From Polytrichum commune (lineage: Eukaryota; Streptophyta; Polytrichopsida; Polytrichales; Polytrichaceae), in the NCBI GenBank assembly GCA_950295325.1, contig OX485808.1:37592527-37656526 (forward strand): 64,000 bases of DNA. Direction: 5' to 3'. Below, in pieces: positions 56,895 through 64,000 of this stretch. A model generated the notes under the pieces. That model was not told the origin of the DNA, searched no databases, and saw only the letters and a list, made by a program, of their open reading frames with translations. The position numbers and the translations under genes are program-made. Each line of letters opens with the position of its first letter. Position 1 is the stretch's first letter.

Positions 56895-57700
56895 CTTTGA
56901 AAGATGTGTTGCAGACACTTTGGAGTAGATCTGGTTCTGTGGCTTCCAAACAATTGTAAATTCTCTCAAACAACTCTTGAATCTCTCAACAAACTCTTGA
57001 ATCTCTGAACGAACTCCTGAACCTCTGAACCAACTACTGAATCTCACACACAACTACTATACCTCTGAAACGAATTCGAAATCTCTCAAGCACTCCTTAA
57101 ACAACACAAACTCCCAAAACTTCAAAGATATAACCACTCCTGAATCTCACAAAAAACTGCTGAATCTATCAAACAAACCTAAAACAACACAAACTCACAA
57201 AACGTGCACCTCACAAACACTCCTGAATCTCACAAGAACTCCTGGACACTCTTCCAACTCTCTTCCAACACTCTTCCAACACTTTCCAACACTCTTCCAA
57301 CAACTCTTCCAACTCTTTCCTTCACCCTCACGCCCTAAAACCTTCCTCCGTGTGTTTCTGGATTTTTCTAAACTCTTCCTAACTTCCAAGGTTGCACAAG
57401 TGCTATTCTGTTGTAGAGCAAGAGAAAGGAGGGATATAGAAGAATGAAATACAAGCAAAACGCGGGAGAAAGCAAACTAAAAGCTACACATGCGCCTGAA
57501 TCGCCACGCCGCTTCGCGAAAGCGGCGCTTCAGGAGAGGCGGCGCTTCCAAGCGAGGCGCGGAGCGTATGCTTGGCGCGGAGAGTAAGAGAGAAAGAATG
57601 AAATTTTGTGACGGTTGGTGTTTTGTTTGCCTCGGGAATTGGCCGCCAACCGCGCGAATAGGGTGCCCACAAGATTAGGGCACCCACGGGAATAGGGCTA
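56895..57700 (-). promoter_or_regulatory. Element C gene 1 leader exon and upstream region
   Basis: A donor (TCAAAG|GTATTG) ends the exon at 56895. The leader carries repeated GTTCAGAGATTCAAGAG and GAAGAGTGTTGG-type words on the minus strand. From 57490 to 57590 it is GC-rich with GCGGCGCTTC repeats, comparable to the 10050-10170 region of element A. No clear TATA box. Confidence 0.45.
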
Positions 57701-60690
57701 TAGGGAACCCTAAATTCGAAAGCCCGACTCTAAACCCTTAGCGGGCCTACCTCTTTAAAAAGGCATAGGCAATTTCCCTCATGGCATAGGTTGCATACTA
57801 CAATATCAAATTTTTGTAAGTTGAAAACCTTTTGAGCCTTTAAGTTACCCGCCAATTGCCTTCAAAACTAATTTTTAGTAGGTTAAAATCCTTCATATCT
57901 TTTAATGTTGTAGGTTTTAAATTCAATTACCCGCCAATTGCATTCAAAATTTGAGTACTAAGTCGTATCCTTGGCAGGAATTGAACCTGGCTAAGCCTTT
58001 CACCACGTTTGAAGGCCAAGGATTAACCATCTGTTTTTTAAAGCGTTGATTATAAGTTATGAAAGGTTGCTTAAATTCAAATGAGTTCAAGGGTGAAAGT
58101 CCTCACCATCTTCTGATTCAACCTCTACTCTTCCTAAGATATAGCCTAAAGATATGTACTTAGGCCAACTAATTTCCTAATTTGAAGAAGGATGAATGGC
58201 CAAAATCCTCTCTTTTAAACAAATTGTATGTAAAATTTCCTACATGTTTTTTATCACATAGGTTGATATCCTATGTTCTTAAATTGTGCATAGGCTCTTT
58301 GTCCTACACTTTCAAAATTTTATAGGCTAAGTCACTTATTTTTTAGGCTACATTTGTATTAATCACTTTATTCGTTAATTTGTGATGGTTTAGGTAGGAC
58401 GACCCAAACATTAGACTATGTTGTTGTGGTCTTACAATAAATATGGTTCTAAGCCCTTGAAATAATTGGATGACTTTATGGTTCTATTCTCAAACCTAAG
58501 TTTGATCCTCGACTTCATGTATAACTCTACTATGATGTATAAAATGGCCCCCACCCCCACCTCGCACCCCACCAAAGCTTTTGTACAAGTTTCTCAAGAT
58601 TTCAATCCCTTGTGCTTGTGATCATTTCCTAATCCACTAGATTGTTTTCTCTAATTAGTGTGGGTTACCATTCGGAGCTACACATTTCTGTAACATTTAA
58701 TAGAAAGTATTTTTTTCATCCAAATAACATAAGTAGGTAGTATGCACACGAAAGATTATGATCTGACTTAGTTGGTTAAAAACGATAATGTCGGTAAAAA
58801 GTTATAGCAAGACATAATTATGAAGTGCACAAGTGCACCTCTCGTTCATCCAACATAAAGCCCTTAAACAGTATGTAACTTGATCTCTGGAGTACACTAA
58901 GGGTCTACATAAAATGTGTTATTCTACAAAACTAACCATTTATATAGCCAATGCATTCTTACAACAAAACTTTATGCTAAACTATTACTTAGCCCCTACA
59001 TACATGACACCATACCCTCCCTTTTCCAAACACATTGAAGGCATTGGTTTCTCTTTTGTTTGACCATGTTAGGAAAACCATACAATTGCGTGATATTTGA
59101 CGATGGAATCATTGACATCTAGACTTTATAAATGATGCCAACAACTCACACGATATTGAATGAATAAAAAAGGGGTCCCACACCCCCCAACATGTGGAAC
59201 AATTTAGAATACGTGAGTGTGGAGCCTATTAAATGAATACCTTCCCCAACTGCATTTTGTAAGGGTTTTGAAATGCATGATCCTTATTTGAAAATACTAA
59301 CATGCGCAAGTTTTAAGTACATCCCTGAGATCGTGACTTTGATGACTTCGCCAATAAACCATGGTTCACGATATATTTAATATATAGATTATGATATAAG
59401 AGTAAATCGGATAAGCACAACATGAAATGAAACCATTCAAGCAATCATGTTGTTATTCATTGTTCCCTCCATGTATATTAGATGATGGCACAAGATAAAT
59501 TAGATGTTGTTTGTATATGGGGGCATCAGTGGACCACAACTACATTTGGTGTTTAGGGTTTAGGGTTTAGGGTTTAGGAGATATGGTTATAACATATTAA
59601 TCTATCCAATGTCAATGTATAACATTGTCTTACTCATGAGAACAGTCTTATAGGAAGGTTATAGTGAAGACGATCTTGATTATGTTAATTTGTTATTTGA
59701 GACGTTCAAACGCGATATATTGATTGGTCGTGTGTTTATTCAAATAACATGAAATATTGTGGATGTTAATAGGGGCTAGGGGTCCAACTTTGGATGTTTC
59801 GCTCAGTTTAGGGAATCACATATTAGTCGCTAATAAACCATCGTTCATGATGTATTTCATATATGGAATGTGATGTAAAAGTAAATCGGAGAAGCACAAC
59901 ATCATGTTGTTATTCATTGTTTTCTCCACGTGTATTAGATAATGGAGGAAGATATAACAGATATTGTTTGCATAATATGAAGAAGAGTCCAATCGGAAGG
60001 TCATAGTAAATACAATCTTCATCATGTTAATATGATATATGGGACGTTTAAATATGATATCCTAATTGGTTTTGTATGTAGTCAATGCGTATTTCATGTT
60101 GTGGATGTTATAAGGGTTTAGGGTCCAATCTTCGATGTTTTGCTCTCACACATTAGTAAACTTGAAGTGAACTTGAGGATGGATTCAAGTAACATTAAAA
60201 GATTGAACTAAAAAGGGACATTGGTAGTTAGTATCCCCTTAACAACGTCCACATACGTTCGTCATTGCCACTCTTGCATGTGAGATAATAGAGCAAGGTT
60301 CTAGGGTTTAGGGTTTAGGGGAGACAAATAAATAATTCTATTCATGATGACAATGGCCTCAAGCCTTGGAAACTCTCTCATAATTGCAGCCTCCAAATGG
60401 CCCAAACCCCACCTAAATAGGTTTACACTTGAAAGCATTGAATGGAGTTGTGTTTGGGTCTACATATTGGTTAAAATATACCTCGATGAGACTTGAAAAA
60501 ATTAATGTGGCCGCCACCCTTCCTCCCAACGGCGTATGTCATATCCACACAAGACAAAAAAAAAAAAAGATTAAATATCATAGACTAAGTCATATGACGG
60601 CTGGGGTATGAGAGGGGCATTGATAGATGCGCATTTTCTACTATAAACAGAAAACGGGGAATTATGTCAGGAGGTTTGAAAAAACCTATG
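57701..60690. other. Spacer between the divergent genes of element C
   Basis: AT-rich with no gene. It contains a palindrome intermediate at 58391 (TTTAGGTAGGACGACCCAAA), an imperfect duplication of about 475 bp (59355-59530 and 59831-60000 share AAGTAAATCGGA.AAGCACAAC and ATGTTGTTATTCATTG) and telomere-like tracts. Confidence 0.6.
59551..59578. repeat. Telomere-like (TTTAGGG)n tract in element C spacer
   Basis: Four units; a second short tract is at 60302-60320. Confidence 0.85.
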
Positions 60691-60770
60691 CAGGAGAACA
60701 AGGCGGGAAAGGCATCCAATGAGGAAGTCGGAGAAACGGAGGTGGATAGTATAAAGGGACGCACCCCCCA
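60690..60770 (+). promoter_or_regulatory. Element C transposase promoter
   Basis: GGCGGGAAAGGCATCCAATG followed by TATAAA at 60750-60755 and a C-rich stretch, aligned with the element A promoter (TATAAA 12409-12414). Confidence 0.7.
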
Positions 60771-61022
60771 AAAGTCTGTCATTTTTTGCTCTTCTCCCAC
60801 TCTTGAATTCGTAGAGAGAACTCTTAGTCGGAGCTATACTTCAAGGTTCGTGCATGCTGCCGTTCATTAGCACTTATCCACAGCATGCAAGTTCATGAGC
60901 ACCTATCCACAGCATGGAAGCCCACCGGGAACTTTGCAATGAGCTCAAAATCATATGGGATTTCGGATTATCCGCCGCATTATCCGCCGGATTTTGAGGG
61001 TTTCAGTGTGACTCTTATCAGG

Positions 61023-61760
61023 TTTGGGTCGGTCGACCCAAACCCCTCCACTAGTGTGGGAGGGTTTCAGCCTGACCCTTACCAGGTTTGGGTCGGTCGA
61101 CCGAAATCCCTCCACTAGTGTGGGCGGGTTTCAGCCTGACCCTTACACAGGTTTGGGTCGGTCGACTGAAACCCCTCCACTAGTGTGGGCGGGTTTCAGC
61201 CTGACCCTTACATAGGTTTGGGTCGGTCGACCGAAACCCCTCCACTAGTGTGGGCGGGTTTCAGCCTGACCCTTACATAGGTTTGGGTCGGTCAACCGAA
61301 ACCCCTCCACTAGTGTGGGCGGGTTTCAGCCTGACCTTTACCAGGTTTGGGTCGGTCGACCGAAACCCCTCCAGTAGTGTGGGCGGGTTTCAGCCTGACC
61401 CTTACCAGGTTTGGGTCGGTCGACCCAAACCCCTCCACTAGTGTGGGCGGGTTCAGCCTGACCTTTGCCAGGTTTGGGTCGGTCGACCGAAACCCCTCCA
61501 CTAGTGTGGGTGGGTTTCAGCCTGACCCTTACCAGGTTTGGGTCGGTCGACCCAAACCCCTCCACTAGTGTGGGAGGGTTCAGCCTGACCCTGATCAGGT
61601 TTGGGTCGGTCGACCCAAACCCCTCGACCAGTGTGGGCGGGCTTGACCAAAATCCCTCGACCCCTTGACATACAATGTTTGGGTCGACCGACCCAATCCC
61701 CAACCCCAGCTTGGGCGGCTGGAGGTTGACCATGAGAAGGTTTGGGTCGGTCGACCCAAA
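61023..61760. repeat. 64-bp tandem array with 12 palindromes, element C transposase leader
   Basis: Twelve sites from 61023 to 61741, mostly 64-65 bp apart, with linker CCTCCACTAGTGTGGG and TTTCAGCCTGACCC. Several right arms read CGACCGAAA (one change). Same position as the 78-bp array of A; the linkers are only weakly alike (CAGTGTGGGTG against TAGTGTGGG). Confidence 0.92.
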
Positions 61761-61949
61761 CCCCCTCCCAAATTTTTTTTGGAACTTGCGCAAAGTATTG
61801 GGAGTTCACATTGTAGTTGTGTTGCAAATGTCTTTATCCTCGGTGTCCCCATTTATCATGATGTCTTGTATTTTTCGATATTTGATTTTTTTGAACCCTT
61901 ACATGGTGTGCATGTTTGTTGAGGTTTCATGTGCATGTGTGTAGGCGAA

Positions 61950-63393
61950 ATGGAGGGAGTTGGTGGAAGAGGGGATGCCTTCTCTGATGACATGGGCAAC
62001 TCCCATTTTTCGTCTGGGGATGACCTAGACATTGTTGGGGAGGATAGTTTTGGTGACAGTGCAGATGAAGGTCATTTGGGAAGTCCTTCGCCATCTGCCC
62101 CTTCTTGCCCCACTGTGGAATGTGTTGGGCTTTCACGAGCTTCATGGGTGAATTTGGATGTGGTACTTGTTAATGATAGTGGAGTTGCTGTGGCGGAGGG
62201 TATTTGTCGTAATACACATCCACAAGATTGCATTGATGAAAACCCCCTTGGCACCGAGGACGTTGGAGTTGTTATATTGGAATCACTCGTACATTCCGAA
62301 GTGAATCCAACTCATAGGTTCTCGTTGCGAAGGTGGCCGTTGAGGAATGTGACAATTGATGGGGTTAATTTGCATGAGCATGAGCGACGAAACATCGAAA
62401 TCCAACAAGAGCTCCAAGCAAACATTCGGCCACGCAAAGGCCTACGGAAGTACGATACATTGGCACGTCCTACTCCGTCTGCAAATGAGTGTAAACGTCA
62501 AAGGTTGCTCTGTGAGGAGTCTATTAGAGAAGTTGCTACAAAGGATTGTTGTGTACATCGTTGTTGTCAATTGTTCCCAAGGGATAAATTGAAGGCCATC
62601 CGCGAGGAAATGTGGCTTGGAGATTTCCGTCTAAGATCCACCAAAAAGCTTGATGTCCATAGGGCGATACATGTGAACGGAGCGGGTCGCAAGGTCATCA
62701 CCCTTGAGAGCATAGACGTGTGTTGTACGGCATGGTACACCATTCATGGTGTGTCGAAAGCGGAATTTTATAGACAAGCCGCGTATGCCAAGGAAGGACG
62801 CCGGTCCCGTCACCATGGGAATACGGGCTTAAAGAAACCAAGGGAAGCAACGAGATAAGCAACAGCTACTCTGGCAACCATCATTGTCCCCCTTGCCGAT
62901 GCAATGCCGCACAAAACACGCACACTCTCAACCGGTGAAAAGGTTGTGGAGAAGGTTCTTCCTACAAGCACGAAATGGAAAGACATATTGTTGGACGTAA
63001 ACGCAGTTGGCGAGAAGGCCGGGCTGGACCCTATTTCGTTGTCGAAACTGAGTGCAATAAAAAAATCTCACTTTAACGAATACATCACAAAAAGACGAGG
63101 TGACAAATTTGCCCGTTGTTCCAAATGTGAGAAGTTGAAACGCCTTCGAGATGCACACACGATGGGGACAGAGTCCTATGCCGCACATCAAATGAACTAT
63201 TTCAAGCATGTGAACATGCAAGAGGTACACCGTAATGATTACTACACAAATAGAGCTTTGTCCATCTCTAGGCCTTTAGAGGTCCTTACAATCATCCATG
63301 ACAAAATGGACCATGCCAAAACAGCCTCACCATGTTTTGCAAATCGAATCAAAGCCACGGACAGCCTTTTTAAGCTTCCTGTTTCGGTTACAG
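61950..63393 (+). pseudogene. Element C transposase, exon 1, with one stop
   Basis: ATG at 61950 after acceptor TGTGTAG. It is 1444 bp, exactly as in A, and closely similar (DCCVHRCCQLFPRDKLKAIR, DVCCTAWYTIHGVSKAEFYR, FARCSKCEK, IHDKMDHAKTASP). A TAA at 62856-62858 replaces CAA (Gln) after REATR. All other codons are open. The intron that follows (63394-63536) is slightly longer than in A. Confidence 0.82.
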
Positions 63394-63536
63394 GTGATTT
63401 TGATAACAATTGTATTGCATTGCATTACCTAAACACAAATTTGTGCGTTTAGGTTTGTACTTGGGACCAAACATGTACATCATGTGAATTTTTTGGTGTT
63501 ATAGTTGAATATTAAACCATTGGGTTGCATTTGCAG

Positions 63537-64000
63537 GAATGATTGCACATGGGCATGGTGATGTCAAGTATGCTCATTATGCTCTTGATTTGTATCCGGC
63601 GGATTCAACCACACGATAGGGTCATTTGCAAAGTTTTTACGTGATTTGGAGAAACCGCCGTCCTATTCATCAAGATTGTTATTTGAAAACTCGGGATCAA
63701 CACCTCTATATGAAGCGGTCTTGGATGGAAGAGATGTATGCGTGCATTCTTTGCCGGAGCCACCAAGTGAAGATGTGATTGCGAAGAATTTGCCCCCAAC
63801 TCTGCGTGTCCAATTGGACAATTGTGCGAAGGACAATAAAAGTAGATATGTTTTTGCATATTGGTCGTTGTTGGTTGCGAAAGGCATTTTCAAGGAGGTT
63901 TTTGTGTCCTTTCTATTGGTAGGCCACACGCACGATGACATTGATGCGTCTTTTGGGCGGTGGAGCATGAAGTTGCGCGAGGAGGATTTTCCAACAATCC
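63537..64000 (+). pseudogene. Element C transposase, exon 2, partial, with frameshift
   Basis: Starts MIAHGHGDVKYAHYALDLYP as in A. One A is missing in GATTCAACC (63602-63610; A has GATTCAAACC), which shifts the frame to a TAG at 63617-63619. Beyond it the A-like frame continues (LRVQLDNCAKDNKSRYV, HTHDDIDASFGRWSMKLRE) to the window edge. The missing base is in a short A run, so a sequencing error is possible. Confidence 0.8.

Larger units (their letters stand above)
48585..64000 (+). mobile_element. Element C: sister copy of element A, right end beyond the window
   Basis: It has the same left terminus, subterminal repeats, gene order, exon lengths (1326, 1332 and 813 bp for exons 1, 2 and 4) and palindrome as A. 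It is more decayed: in-frame stops in gene 1 exon 1 (TAG 55042-55044) and exon 3 (two), a 14-bp deletion in exon 3, and a stop and a 1-bp deletion in the transposase. About 33 palindromes are visible. Confidence 0.88.

Noticed and set aside
57958-58030. tRNA-like sequence on the minus strand (GGTTCAATTCC with flanking CCTTGG/CCAAGG pairing)
   Set aside because: The acceptor-like stem pairs, but there is no D-arm, the length is too short and the T-stem has a mismatch. Probably chance or a dead relic.

Overview
The window looks like intergenic DNA from a large plant (streptophyte) genome. The pointers are interstitial TTTAGGG-type telomere repeats, GT-AG introns, TATA-box promoters, C-to-T decay mostly at CHG sites, and long AT-rich gene-poor stretches. 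I cannot name the species. No intact host gene was recognised.

About 47 kb of the 64 kb belongs to three related giant DNA transposons. Element A (823-17548, 16.7 kb) is complete, with terminal inverted repeats starting AACACTATATTCG and a CATG target duplication. It is inserted inside the transposase exon of element B, which is therefore split (1-822 and 17549-31209; its left end is outside the window). Element C (48585 to beyond 64000) is a sister copy of A; its right end is outside the window.

All three share one plan. Two genes diverge from an AT-rich spacer that carries telomere-like repeats. One gene encodes a DUF7869-type transposase (about 976 aa in A). The other is a multi-exon gene running toward the opposite end. 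Exon 1 carries a DGQHS/ParB-like motif. Exon 2 is a novel conserved block. Exon 3 is acidic, coiled-coil and Pro-rich, with a SUMO-interaction-like motif and a sumoylation consensus. Exon 4 is an FCP1/NLI-interacting-factor-like HAD domain ending in a stop. Exons 5-6 encode a basic tail that may be an alternative C-terminus. All coding junctions of this gene that I could place are phase 0.

The most striking feature is a short perfect palindrome scattered through every intron and both 5' leaders of each element, and even twice inside coding exon 3. In A and C it is TTTGGGTCGNNCGACCCAAA (about 45 and 33 sites). In B the genes are homologous but the palindrome is different (half-site TTTACGAACG, 2-bp spacer, inverted half-site; about 29 sites). 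The palindromes sit in tandem arrays whose unit length (32, 64, 78, 158 or 178 bp) and flanking sequence differ from array to array, while the palindrome itself is kept. This resembles, by analogy only, the VANC/VANDAL sequence-specific anti-silencing systems of Arabidopsis, but with an unrelated protein architecture.

From 31210 to 48584 there is unannotated AT-rich DNA with a Tourist-like MITE, several imperfect tandem repeats and a decayed hAT-like transposase fragment.
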